DNA from: Mumia sp. Pv4-285
GTDB lineage: Bacteria > Actinomycetota > Actinomycetes > Propionibacteriales > Nocardioidaceae
Assembly: GCF_041320275.1 (NCBI RefSeq)
Contig: NZ_CP162023.1
Span: 3,596,001 to 3,660,000 of the forward strand
Reading direction: 5' to 3'
DNA: 64,000 nucleotides
Below are positions 1 through 8,439 of the stretch, piece by piece; position 1 is the stretch's first letter; every line of letters begins with the position of its first letter. The notes beneath the pieces are model-generated. The model did not search any database. It was not told the origin of the DNA and saw only the letters and a program-made list of their open reading frames with translations. The position numbers were made by a program, and so were the translations under genes.

Positions 1-1
1 C

Positions 2-1696
2 GAGCGCCAGACCTCGGGAGTTGACCGTCCGTCGTTCCTCGACGAACGCTTCACCGGATCGGTCGACCCGTCCCTGCGGGGCGAGATCGAGCGTCGCCTC
101 GAGCTGCTCTCCCCCGACGAGGACGAGCTCGTCGCCGCGCTCGCTGCCCGTGCGTCCGCCGAGGCCGAACGGGTCGCGGACGAGGCCGAGGCGATGGCAG
201 CGCGCGCACAGGCGCAGCACGACTCGGCCGACCTCGACCTCGACGAGTGGGAGAGCAGCGACACTGCCAGCGCCCCGGAGTCAGCCGACTCCCATGTGGC
301 GCAACCGCCGGTCGCGGGCCCGCAGGTGGCGGCCCCCCAGGTCGCGGCCGCCGAGCCTGTGGAGGCGGCAGAGACAGAGGCAGAGGCAGAGGCAGAGGCA
401 GAGCCTGAGCCCGAGACCCAGCCTGCGGCCGAGCCGGCACCTGCGGCGGAGGTTCCTGCCGTCGACGTCGACGCGGACGTCGACATCCCCGTCGCCGAGG
501 AGCCAGCAGACGGTACGGAGACGTCCGTCGCCGCAACCCGGGCCGTCGGAGACGAGGCACCCACTCCGGCCGACGAGGCCCCCGACCTGAACCCTCCCGC
601 TGAGGAGGAGTCCGAGACACCCGAGGCAGCACACAGCCTCGACGCACCGGACGAGTCGGGCTCCGAGGAGCGGGCCGACGACGTGGCGACCGCCGCGCCC
701 GCGGTCCCCGCCGGAGAGGCGCCGCCCGAGCAGCCGGCCGACGACGAACCGCTCGCTGCAGAGACGCCTGCCGAGGAGCCGGTCGCCGAGGTGCCGGTCG
801 CCGAGGAGCCGGTCGCCGACGAGCCGGTCGCCGAAGACGGCGGGACACCGTCGGCGACCGCCGACGCCGACGACGTACGACCCGGCGAGCACGCCACCGA
901 CGCCGACGCCGACGCACCTCCTTCGCGGTCCGCGTTCACGGACGAGTCACCGGCCCCTGCTGGCGGCGGCCGCCGCCGTGCGGACGTCCCGGTCAAGGGG
1001 CCCGACACGCCTCCGCCCGCACCCCCGTCCGGCTTCGCGATGCTCGCCGGCACCGATCCGATCACGCGGACCAACCCGCTCGCCGGCATCGCCGACGTCG
1101 AGGCCGCGTACCGTCTCGCTCGCGCACAGGAGGAGACCCAGTGGGACCTCCCGGCGTTCGTGGACGATCCCGAGCCGGAGCCGGGGCCGGCTGGTCCCGC
1201 GTCAGCGCCGATCGCTCCGTTGCCGGCCTGGTCGGGCATGACCTTCACTCCGTACGCGCAGTCGAGCTCCGTGCAGCGCGACGAGGACGAGCTGCCGACC
1301 GCGGAGTACCCCGCGATCCGGTTCGACACGTTCGGTGGGCAGGCGAGCGCGTTGTCCCCGCTCGTCGAGCCCGCCGAGACGCCCGAGCCGCCGACGACCT
1401 CGCACGAGCCGCGCGACGAGACCATCGACGGCGGCCTCGCCGACCCCGGCACCGACCTCGGCCCGCACGTCGAGGACGGGACGGAGCCCGACGCGCTGGC
1501 ACAGCGACGGGCCCGTCGCTCGCGCGAGCCTCGGACGCCCGGGGTGCCCACGGCGTACGAGTTCGCGTACGACCCCACGCAGGGCCCGGCGCACCCCAGC
1601 TTCCTGGATCCGCCGGGTGATGAGGGCGGCGACGACGCGCAGGTGTATCCGCTGCGCCCCCGCAACGACGACAAGCGCCCGGGCCAGCCCCGCTGA
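2..1696 (+). CDS. Acidic low-complexity hypothetical protein (5' end outside window)
   Basis: The frame is open from base 2 to a TGA at 1694-1696, so the start lies upstream of the window. The visible part has about 564 residues. It is dominated by Ala, Glu, Pro, Asp and Val, with E-A alternation (371-400) and a pentapeptide series of the type EEPVA (773-832). The last 200 residues are less repetitive, with segments such as GFAMLAGTDPITRTNPLAG and AYEFAYDPTQGPAHPSFLD that may be a conserved C-terminal element. I see no membrane segment or enzymatic motif. A long frame (51-917) exists on the opposite strand, but its Arg/Pro-rich translation is typical of a shadow. It converges on the glutamate dehydrogenase gene. 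I cannot assign a function; an intrinsically disordered acidic scaffold is a guess. Confidence 0.7.
   Translation, partial: ERQTSGVDRPSFLDERFTGSVDPSLRGEIERRLELLSPDEDELVAALAARASAEAERVADEAEAMAARAQAQHDSADLDLDEWESSDTASAPESADSHVAQPPVAGPQVAAPQVAAAEPVEAAETEAEAEAEAEPEPETQPAAEPAPAAEVPAVDVDADVDIPVAEEPADGTETSVAATRAVGDEAPTPADEAPDLNPPAEEESETPEAAHSLDAPDESGSEERADDVATAAPAVPAGEAPPEQPADDEPLAAETPAEEPVAEVPVAEEPVADEPVAEDGGTPSATADADDVRPGEHATDADADAPPSRSAFTDESPAPAGGGRRRADVPVKGPDTPPPAPPSGFAMLAGTDPITRTNPLAGIADVEAAYRLARAQEETQWDLPAFVDDPEPEPGPAGPASAPIAPLPAWSGMTFTPYAQSSSVQRDEDELPTAEYPAIRFDTFGGQASALSPLVEPAETPEPPTTSHEPRDETIDGGLADPGTDLGPHVEDGTEPDALAQRRARRSREPRTPGVPTAYEFAYDPTQGPAHPSFLDPPGDEGGDDAQVYPLRPRNDDKRPGQPR
371..400 (+). 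repeat. Hexanucleotide repeat encoding Glu-Ala runs
   Basis: One copy of gagaca is followed by four perfect copies of gaggca, encoding alternating Glu and Ala inside the acidic protein. Slippage here changes length without shifting frame. Confidence 0.8.
773..832 (+). repeat. Four 15-bp repeats (E-E/V-P-V-A pentapeptides)
   Basis: Four consecutive 15-bp units of the form gaggagccggtcgcc, differing by one or two bases, encode EEPVA, EVPVA, EEPVA and DEPVA. They lie in frame in the acidic low-complexity protein. Confidence 0.8.
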
Positions 1697-1708
1697 GCGG
1701 GGCCGGCC
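1682..1708. terminator. Hairpin with the stop codon as its loop, between convergent genes
   Basis: The arms ggcc-a-gccccgc and gcggggc-c-ggcc pair around a 3-base loop that is exactly the TGA stop of the acidic protein. There is one A/C mismatch and no T-run. It lies 20 bp before the end of the convergent glutamate dehydrogenase gene and could serve both strands. Confidence 0.5.
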
Positions 1709-1727
1709 GGGCGCCGGCTGAGCAGCC

Positions 1728-4700
1728 TCAGGTCAGGAGGGTCCGCACCACCCGCAGCCCGACGGACAGACGAGCGAGGTCGGGGCTGTCCTCGCCCCAG
1801 ATCTCCTCCAACGTCTCCTCGGCACGCTGCAGGACCAGCGCCTCCGACGCCCCCCACTCCCTCACCCGCTCGTGCGGCGAGAGGTCGCCGTCCGTCGTCG
1901 CCAGCACCTTGCGGGCCAGCTGACCCTGGACGCCCAGCAGGTCGTCGCGCAACGCGGCCCGCGCCATCGAGCGCCACCGGTCGTCGCGCGGCAGACCCTG
2001 GATCCGGTGCGCGAGCCGGTCGAGGCCCAGCTGCTCACCGAGCTCGAGGAAGACGAGAGCGACGGTCTCGACGTCCAGCCCGGTGGAGCGGACGACGTCG
2101 GCCATCTCGATCGCACCGTACGCCGGAGCGAGGACGGCGAACTCCTCGGCGTCCTCCCGGGGGACGCCGGCGGCCGCGAGCTCGTCGGCACGCGCTGCCC
2201 ACGCATCCCGCTCCCGGCCGAGCAGGAAGGTCGGCAGGCTGCGCAGCAGGTGCTCCACCGTCGTACCGAAGTAGTCGACGCTGCCCTCGACGTCGGTGTA
2301 GCGGCGATGGTTCACCAGCCACCGCGAGACGCGTTCGACGAGCGCTTGGACGGCACCGCGCATGCGCTCCTGGACGTCGGCGGGGACCACGTTGTCGAGG
2401 TCGGCGACGCGCTCGAGCATCGCGCGCTCGCCGCAGATCTCCGCCGCGATCGACCGGGCGCGTGCCAGGTCGGACGCGGTGATGCCGGTCTCTCCCGACA
2501 GCCGGTGGAAGTAGGAGATGCCGCCCCGGTTCACCATCTCGTTGACGATCGCCGTGACCACGATCTGCCGGCGCAGCGGATGCTCGGCCATGTCGGCGCG
2601 GTACTTGTGCTGCAGGGCCGACGGAAAGTATCTGATCAGGTGTGTCTTGTAGTACGGGTCGTCGGCGATGTCGGAGTCGAGCAGCTCCTCCTCGAGCACG
2701 ATCTTGGTGTAGGCCAGCAGGACCGCGAGCTCGGGCGCCGTCATCCCGACGCCTTGCGCCCGGCGCTCGGAGACCTGCTTCTCGCTCGGCAGGAACTCGA
2801 TCGCGCGATTGAGGTAGCCGGCCCGCTCGAGGCGCGTCATCCAGCTCGCGTGCGCGTGGAGCAGGCTCACGGCGGCGTCGACCGACCCGGCGAGCGACAC
2901 GTTCTGGTCGTAGTTGTCCTCGAGGACCAGCCGCGCCACCTCGTCGGTCATCGACGCGAGCAGCGTGTCCCGCTCGGACTCCGTCAGCTCACCGCGCGCG
3001 GTCACGCGGTTGAGCAGGATCTTGATGTTGACCTCGTGGTCGCTGGTGTCGACCCCTGCGGAGTTGTCGATGAAGTCCGTGTCGATCCGGCCACCGGACA
3101 GCGCGTACTCGATGCGTCCGAGCTGCGTGAAGCCCAGGTTGCCGCCCTCGCCCACGCACTTGCAGCGCAGGTCGGCCCCGTTGACACGGATGGCGTTGTT
3201 GGCCTTGTCGCCGGCGTCGGCGTTCGACTCCGAGGACGCCTTGACGTACGTCCCGATGCCGCCGTTCCACAGCAGGTCGACCGGCGCCTTCAGGATCGCG
3301 CGCAGCAGCTCGGGCGGGCTGAGGGTCGTGACGTCACCGTCGATGCCGAGCGCCTCCCTCATCGCGGCACTGACCGGGACGGTCTTCGCGGTGCGCGGGA
3401 AGACGCCACCACCCTCCGAGATCAGCGAGCGGTCGTAGTCCGCCCAGCTCGAACGCGGCAGCGCGAAGAGCCGCTGCCTCTCGATGAACGAGGTCGCCGC
3501 GTCCGGATCGGGATCCACGAAGATGTGACGGTGGTCGAACGCCGCGACGAGGCGGGTGTGCTCCGACAGGAGCATCCCGTTGCCGAAGACGTCGCCGGAC
3601 ATGTCGCCGATGCCGACGCAGGTGAAGTCCTCACGCTGGCAGTCCACACCCATCTCTCGGAAGTGCCGCTGCACCGAGACCCACGCGCCGCGGGCCGTGA
3701 TGCCCATGGCCTTGTGGTCGTACCCCGCAGAGCCGCCGGACGCGAACGCGTCGCCCAGCCAGAAGCCGTACTCGGTCGCGATCTCGTTGGCGATGTCGGA
3801 GAACGTCGCCGTGCCCTTGTCGGCAGCCACGACGAGGTAGGTGTCGTCGCCGTCGTGCCGGACCACGTCCGGCGGCCCGACGGCCTCGTCGCCGACCCGG
3901 TTGTCGGTGAGGTCGAGCATCGAGGAGATGAACGTCTTGTAGCACGCGACGCCCTCCGCCATCCATGCCTCGCGGTCGCTGGGGTCGGGCAGCCGCTTGC
4001 AGTAGAACCCGCCCTTGGCGCCGACCGGCACGATGACCGCGTTCTTGACCATCTGCGCCTTGACGAGACCGAGGACCTCCGTACGGAAGTCGTCGCGACG
4101 GTCCGACCATCGCAGCCCTCCGCGGGCGACGTTGCCGAACCTCAGGTGCACTCCCTCGACCCGCGGCGAGTAGCAGAAGATCTCGTGCTCGGGTCGAGGC
4201 TCCGGCAGGTCCGCGATCTCGCGGGGGGCGAGCTTGAACGACACGTACGACCTGGGCAGGCCGTCGTCGCCGCGCTGGTAGTAGCTCGTGCGCGCGGTGG
4301 CGCGTACGAGGGTCCGGTACGACCGCAGGACTCGGTCCGTGTCCAGCCCCTCGACGGCCTCCAGCCGCGCGCGGAGGTCGGTCTCGACGGACTCGGTGAG
4401 CGACTTCCGCTCGAGGTCGTCGACCACCGGGTCGAAGCGCGCTTCGAACAGGTCCACGATGCACCGCACGACGTCGGTCTCGGACATGAGGACGTTCTGG
4501 AGGGACTCGAGGCTGAAAGGGGTGCCAGCCTGCTGGAGGTAGCGGGCGTACGCGCGCAGCACGACGACCTGACGCCACTCCAGGTCGGCGGCGAGGACGA
4601 GCCGGTTGAAGCCGTCCACCTCGGCACGGTCGTCCCAGCACGCGACGAACGCGTCCGTGAGCCGGCGACGCCCCTCCTCGTCGGTGACGGTCTGCGAGCG

Positions 4701-6509
4701 GGCGTGGAACCAGTAGACCCAGACGGGCTCGGGCGTCCCGAGCCGGTACGGCCGCTCGTCGAGCACGTCGACGCCGTGCGAGGCGAAGACGGGGAGCACG
4801 TCGGTCAGCGCCGCCGGCTCACGGGTGTAGAGGCGGAGCCGCAAGGCGTGCGGGTCGTCGGTCGCAGGATCGGGCTCCACGGTCAGGTGGACCCGGGCCC
4901 GCGCTCCCTCGAGCAGGGACCGGGCAGCGAGCACGTCGTCGACGGCGTCCACGGCGGGGACGTCCTCCTTGTACGCCGCCGGGAAGACGTCGCGGAACCC
5001 CGAGAGCATCGCCGTGGTGCTGGCGGGGCCGAACCGGACGTCGATGGCCTCGCCGAGCGCGTCGGTCCAGGAGCGCACGGCCGCGGCGACCTCGCCCTGC
5101 AGCTCGGCGGGCTGGACCGTGCCGAGCTGCTCACCAGGGCGCGGACGGACGACGAGATGGACCCGCGCCAGGGGCGACTCGCTCACCCACACGCCGTAGT
5201 CGATCATCGGGTCTCCGCCGACCCGGTCCGCGATCATGGCCTCGACCTTGTGACGGACCGCCGTCGTGTAGAGGTCACGCGGGAGATAGACGAGGCACGA
5301 CAGGAAGCGCTCGTAGGGGTCACGGCGCACGAAGAGCTGCACGTGGCGGCGCTCCTGCAGGTGGATCAGCGCCTCGGCGATCTCCGACAGCCCGGCGACC
5401 GGCACCTGGAACAGCTCGTCACGCGGGTACGTCTCGAGGAGGTCGAGGATCTCCTTGGCCGCATGGCTGTCCGGGTCGTACCCGAGCGTCGAGACCACCT
5501 GGTCGACCTTGCGGTCGAGGATCGGGATGCGGGTGATGCTGCCCGTGTACGCCGAGGAGGCGAGCAGCCCGAGGAACCGGAGCTCGCCGACGACGTTGCC
5601 GGCGGCGTCGAACGTCTTGATGCCGATGTAGTCGAGGTAGCTGCTGCGGTGCACCGTCGAGCGGGAGTTGGCCTTGGTGATCACCAGGACCGTCCGCTCC
5701 CGCGCACGCTCCCGGGACGACTTCGGGAGGCGGTTGAGCCTCGTCGACTCGCGCCGCTCGTGCCGCAGGATGCCGAGACCGCTGCCCTTCACCGGGCGCA
5801 GATGCTCGTCACCGACCTCTCCCTCGAGGTCGTAGGCGCGGTAGCCCACGAACGTGAAGTTGTCGTCGGCCAGCCAGGCGAGCAGCTGGGCTGCCTCGGC
5901 GGCCTCCTCGGGCCGGATGCCCGTCGGCGGGTCGGCCCGCAGCTCGGCCACGATCTCGTGCGCGCGCGACCGCATCGGGTGCCAGTCCTCGTTGACCAGC
6001 TCCACGTCGTGCAGCACGCGGCGGACACCCTCGAGGACGAGCTCGGCGGCGTCGTCGCGGTCACTGCGGTCGATCTCGAGGTACATCCACGACTCGCGGA
6101 CGGTGCGGGACCCGTGGGCGCTCGCACCGGCGAGGTGGGCGGACTGCAGCCGACCGGACGCGTCCCGCTCGACGTCGAGCTGCGGGTGGACGAGCCAGTC
6201 GACGCCGAAGCCGGCGGTCGCGAGGAACGCGACGGTCGAGTCCACCAGGAACGCCCGGTCGTCGGTCACGACCTGGAGCACCAGGTGCCCGTTCGCCGAC
6301 CATCCGTCGGTGTCCTTCGTGGGCTCCCACGCCCGAAGCAGGGTCTCCCCCGGTCTGCGCTCCCGCGCGAGCTCGGCATGGCTGAGGACGGCGCCGCGCA
6401 AGGTGTCCGGCGACCGCTCCTCTCGTTCGTCAGACGGCACGTGCTGGTAGTACGAGGACACCAGGACATCGATGACCTCGGCGGGCAGCTCGCCTTCCTC
6501 CACGGACAA
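1728..6509 (-). CDS. gdh: NAD-dependent glutamate dehydrogenase, large (180-kDa) class
   Basis: Oxidatively deaminates L-glutamate to 2-oxoglutarate and ammonia with NAD+ (EC 1.4.1.2), mainly a catabolic cytoplasmic enzyme. The protein has 1593 residues, the usual size for the large GDH class of actinobacteria and proteobacteria. A long N-terminal regulatory part precedes the catalytic core. The core holds the substrate-lysine segment VGAKGGFYCKRLP (Lys832) and the nucleotide-domain stretches GGIGTYVK and VGEGGNLGFTQLGR. The start is TTG at 6509, because AAGGAG lies 7 bases upstream of it; the GTG two codons further in is too far from that site. The gene is monocistronic and divergent from the DUF2505 gene, with a CRP-like palindrome between them. 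The opposite strand is open for nearly the same length, which is a GC artefact. Confidence 0.95.
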   Translation of the reverse strand: MSVEEGELPAEVIDVLVSSYYQHVPSDEREERSPDTLRGAVLSHAELARERRPGETLLRAWEPTKDTDGWSANGHLVLQVVTDDRAFLVDSTVAFLATAGFGVDWLVHPQLDVERDASGRLQSAHLAGASAHGSRTVRESWMYLEIDRSDRDDAAELVLEGVRRVLHDVELVNEDWHPMRSRAHEIVAELRADPPTGIRPEEAAEAAQLLAWLADDNFTFVGYRAYDLEGEVGDEHLRPVKGSGLGILRHERRESTRLNRLPKSSRERARERTVLVITKANSRSTVHRSSYLDYIGIKTFDAAGNVVGELRFLGLLASSAYTGSITRIPILDRKVDQVVSTLGYDPDSHAAKEILDLLETYPRDELFQVPVAGLSEIAEALIHLQERRHVQLFVRRDPYERFLSCLVYLPRDLYTTAVRHKVEAMIADRVGGDPMIDYGVWVSESPLARVHLVVRPRPGEQLGTVQPAELQGEVAAAVRSWTDALGEAIDVRFGPASTTAMLSGFRDVFPAAYKEDVPAVDAVDDVLAARSLLEGARARVHLTVEPDPATDDPHALRLRLYTREPAALTDVLPVFASHGVDVLDERPYRLGTPEPVWVYWFHARSQTVTDEEGRRRLTDAFVACWDDRAEVDGFNRLVLAADLEWRQVVVLRAYARYLQQAGTPFSLESLQNVLMSETDVVRCIVDLFEARFDPVVDDLERKSLTESVETDLRARLEAVEGLDTDRVLRSYRTLVRATARTSYYQRGDDGLPRSYVSFKLAPREIADLPEPRPEHEIFCYSPRVEGVHLRFGNVARGGLRWSDRRDDFRTEVLGLVKAQMVKNAVIVPVGAKGGFYCKRLPDPSDREAWMAEGVACYKTFISSMLDLTDNRVGDEAVGPPDVVRHDGDDTYLVVAADKGTATFSDIANEIATEYGFWLGDAFASGGSAGYDHKAMGITARGAWVSVQRHFREMGVDCQREDFTCVGIGDMSGDVFGNGMLLSEHTRLVAAFDHRHIFVDPDPDAATSFIERQRLFALPRSSWADYDRSLISEGGGVFPRTAKTVPVSAAMREALGIDGDVTTLSPPELLRAILKAPVDLLWNGGIGTYVKASSESNADAGDKANNAIRVNGADLRCKCVGEGGNLGFTQLGRIEYALSGGRIDTDFIDNSAGVDTSDHEVNIKILLNRVTARGELTESERDTLLASMTDEVARLVLEDNYDQNVSLAGSVDAAVSLLHAHASWMTRLERAGYLNRAIEFLPSEKQVSERRAQGVGMTAPELAVLLAYTKIVLEEELLDSDIADDPYYKTHLIRYFPSALQHKYRADMAEHPLRRQIVVTAIVNEMVNRGGISYFHRLSGETGITASDLARARSIAAEICGERAMLERVADLDNVVPADVQERMRGAVQALVERVSRWLVNHRRYTDVEGSVDYFGTTVEHLLRSLPTFLLGRERDAWAARADELAAAGVPREDAEEFAVLAPAYGAIEMADVVRSTGLDVETVALVFLELGEQLGLDRLAHRIQGLPRDDRWRSMARAALRDDLLGVQGQLARKVLATTDGDLSPHERVREWGASEALVLQRAEETLEEIWGEDSPDLARLSVGLRVVRTLLT

Positions 6510-6536
6510 GATCGGACTCCTTCGGATTCACGTCGT

Positions 6537-6552
6537 TGTGACCCCTTGCACA
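6537..6552. promoter_or_regulatory. CRP/GlxR-like palindrome between gdh and the DUF2505 gene
   Basis: tgtga-cccctt-gcaca matches nine of ten positions of the cAMP-receptor consensus TGTGA-N6-TCACA. It sits in the 85-bp divergent intergenic region, 28 bp upstream of the gdh start. Binding is inferred from the sequence only; a class III adenylate cyclase is encoded later in the window. Confidence 0.45.
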
Positions 6553-6594
6553 CTACTTTGCCGCCACGAAGCCGCTGCCTGCCATGATGTCCGG

Positions 6595-7089
6595 ATGAAG
6601 CTGCACGAGACCGCCGACTACCCCGGCGCCACCCCGGACCAGGTGTTCGACATCATCCGCGACGACGAGTTCCGTGCCTCGGTGTGCGAGAAGATCCACG
6701 CCATCGCGTACGAGGTGACCGTCGAGGACGGCGGCGACCGGGTCGATGTCCAGATCGACCGTACGATGCCTGCCGAGATGCCCGACTTCATCAAGAAGAT
6801 CACCGGCGAGACCGTCGAGGTGCGTCAGGTCGAGTCCTGGGGCCCTCCGGCCGCCGACGGCTCACGGACGGGCACGGTGCGTCTGACGATCAAGGGCCAG
6901 CCCGCGTCGATGGACGGCACGATGACGATCCGGCCGGTCGCCGGCGGCTCCGAGCTGACCGTCGACGGCGAGCTGAAGGTCAAGATCCCGCTGATCGGTC
7001 GCAAGGTCGAGCCCGAGATCGCCAAGGCCGTCGTCGAGGCGCTGCGGGTGGAGTCGGCGGAGGGCAGGGCCAGGTTCGCCGCAGGCTGA
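6595..7089 (+). CDS. DUF2505 family protein (SRPBCC-like fold)
   Basis: The protein has 164 residues and no signal peptide. It starts MKLHETADYPG and contains segments typical of DUF2505: an N-terminal strand, then PDQVFDIIRDDEF, a central PDFIKKITGE element and a C-terminal helix PEIAKAVVEALRVESAEG. The family belongs to the START/SRPBCC superfamily of hydrophobic-ligand-binding folds. Ligand and role are unknown. ATG 6595 is the only in-frame start that agrees with the conserved N-terminus; the upstream extension of the frame overlaps the gdh promoter. It is divergent from gdh and followed by a strong hairpin. Confidence 0.85.
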   Translation: MKLHETADYPGATPDQVFDIIRDDEFRASVCEKIHAIAYEVTVEDGGDRVDVQIDRTMPAEMPDFIKKITGETVEVRQVESWGPPAADGSRTGTVRLTIKGQPASMDGTMTIRPVAGGSELTVDGELKVKIPLIGRKVEPEIAKAVVEALRVESAEGRARFAAG

Positions 7090-7107
7090 CGCAAGACCCG
7101 CAGGAAC

Positions 7108-7150
7108 GACCCCACGTTTCACCCCCGAATCTGGGGTGAAACGTCGGGTC
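7108..7150. terminator. Bidirectional terminator after the DUF2505 gene
   Basis: The 12-bp perfect arms acgtttcacccc and ggggtgaaacgt enclose a 7-base loop. They are extended by gaccc/gggtc across one C/C mismatch. It lies between the convergent DUF2505 and RDD genes. Confidence 0.8.
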
Positions 7151-7168
7151 CTGTTGTCGGGAGGCCCG

Positions 7169-7642
7169 TCAGACCGCGGTGCGCCACGAGTACACGACGG
7201 AGGTGCCCGTGGCGATGTCCTGGACGGACCGTGAGTGCCGGTTGACGGCCGACCAGAACAGACCGATCGGGAACACGACCACCACGAGGGCGCGCACCGC
7301 CGCCCGCCACAGGCGTACGCGGCCGCCGTGACGTCCCAGCACCCTCGTGCCCATCACCTGTCCGCCGAGGGTCTTGCCGCTCGTCGCCCAGCACGCGGTG
7401 AGGTAGCCGCCGAGATACAACGCGCCGAGGGCCAGCAGGACGATGAACGGCCAGCGTGGCCAGTGCCAGCTCACCGGGTTGTAGAGGAAGGTCAGCGCGG
7501 CGACCCCCGCGTAGGTGCCGGCGACCGCCAGCCCGGCGAGCGCGTAGTCGATCCCGCCTGCGATCGTGCGGGTCACCACACCGGCGGGCTTGCCCTGGAG
7601 GTTCGCCCCGGGACCGACCGGATGACTGTGCGCGACGTTCAC
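7169..7642 (-). CDS. RDD family integral membrane protein
   Basis: 157 residues. After a short hydrophilic N-terminus comes the RDD signature region TRTIAGGIDYALAGLAVA, followed by further hydrophobic helices around residues 60-82 and 120-135. The conserved segment SGKTLGGQVMGTRVL sits between them. RDD proteins are small three-helix membrane proteins of mostly unknown function; some are linked to ion or solute transport. The GTG start at 7642 overlaps the stop of the upstream repeat protein by 4 bp (GTGA), so translation is probably coupled and the two may work together at the membrane. Confidence 0.85.
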   Translation of the reverse strand: MNVAHSHPVGPGANLQGKPAGVVTRTIAGGIDYALAGLAVAGTYAGVAALTFLYNPVSWHWPRWPFIVLLALGALYLGGYLTACWATSGKTLGGQVMGTRVLGRHGGRVRLWRAAVRALVVVVFPIGLFWSAVNRHSRSVQDIATGTSVVYSWRTAV

Positions 7643-8430
7643 TGCTCGCCCCGCTCACGGTGGCGACGCCACATCAGCACGCGATCGACCGCTCGTGCGA
7701 CGACCTCGTCGGCGGTCGCCGCGCCGGACCGCGCCTCGACCACGAGGTCGGCGGCGACGCCGCTGGAGGAGTCGCGGATGATCTCGGGCAGGTCGACGTC
7801 CTCGATGACCTGGTTGGCGAGCGAGTCGAGGTCGACGCGGTCACGGACGAGGGCGGTGAGGTCGAGCCCGTCCAGCACGTGCGTGACGATGCGCTGGAGG
7901 TCGACCCGGTCGATGACGGTCGCGGTGAGGTCGAGATCGTCGAGCGCGGCCTGGACGACGTCGCCCAGAGCCACCTGCTTCGTCACGAGCTCGGTGAGGT
8001 CGAGCTGATCTAGGACGACCGTGACGACCGTCATGACGTCGACGCGCGAGAGGACGAGCGACGTGAGGTCGATCTGGTCCAGCACCGCGTCGGCGACGAC
8101 GGGGACCGCCTGACGCGCGGTGCGTACGGCGTACTCCTCGGTCTCGCGGCGACGCCGCGCCCCGCGCGACGCGAGACGGCCGATCAGGGTCCCCGGGGCG
8201 CGTGACGTGGGGACGAGCGGTGGGTACGCGAGGTGGTGGGCCACCTGCGAGATGGCGGGGCCGAGCAGGGCTCGGGCGGTCACCGCGGCACGCACGCCGA
8301 TCGTCAGCGTCAGGTCGGCGACTCCGACCACGACGTCGAACGCGGTGGCGGACGCACGTGCGGCCTCGTCGCCGGCGGGCGCGGCGTCGGCTACGTCACC
8401 GCCGTCGTCGTCGTCCGGTCCGCTGTCCAC
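7639..8430 (-). CDS. Unknown protein with four 23-residue tandem repeats
   Basis: 263 residues. The N-terminus is acidic (MDSGPDDDDGGDVADA). Residues 31-60 are hydrophobic (FDVVVGVADLTLTIGVRAAV) and could contact the membrane. An Arg-rich patch (90-96) follows. Residues 121-212 are four consecutive units of exactly 23 residues with the pattern DLTxLVxxRVDLxxVVxxVL, closed by DLPEIIRDS. The remaining C-terminus ends VDRVLMWRRHRERGEQ. Similar proteins occur next to RDD proteins in related genomes as far as I recall, but no function is known to me. GTG 8430 is used; no clear ribosome-binding site is visible. The gene begins only 9 bp after the glycerate kinase stop, so it may be the tail of that operon. 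Confidence 0.75.
   Translation of the reverse strand: MDSGPDDDDGGDVADAAPAGDEAARASATAFDVVVGVADLTLTIGVRAAVTARALLGPAISQVAHHLAYPPLVPTSRAPGTLIGRLASRGARRRRETEEYAVRTARQAVPVVADAVLDQIDLTSLVLSRVDVMTVVTVVLDQLDLTELVTKQVALGDVVQAALDDLDLTATVIDRVDLQRIVTHVLDGLDLTALVRDRVDLDSLANQVIEDVDLPEIIRDSSSGVAADLVVEARSGAATADEVVARAVDRVLMWRRHRERGEQ
7795..8070 (-). repeat. Four 69-bp coding repeats (23 residues each)
   Basis: The units encode residues 121-143, 144-166, 167-189 and 190-212 of the repeat protein. Each starts with DLT and ends in a VLDxL-like segment. They are divergent at the DNA level but invariant in length, suggesting an old solenoid and not recent slippage. Confidence 0.7.
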
Positions 8431-8439
8431 GGCTTGAAT

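Noticed and set aside
1872-6587. Plus-strand open frame of 1571 codons opposite gdh
   Set aside because: Its translation is Arg/Asp/Val-rich with no domain; it mirrors the real GDH gene. High GC removes stops in this antisense frame.
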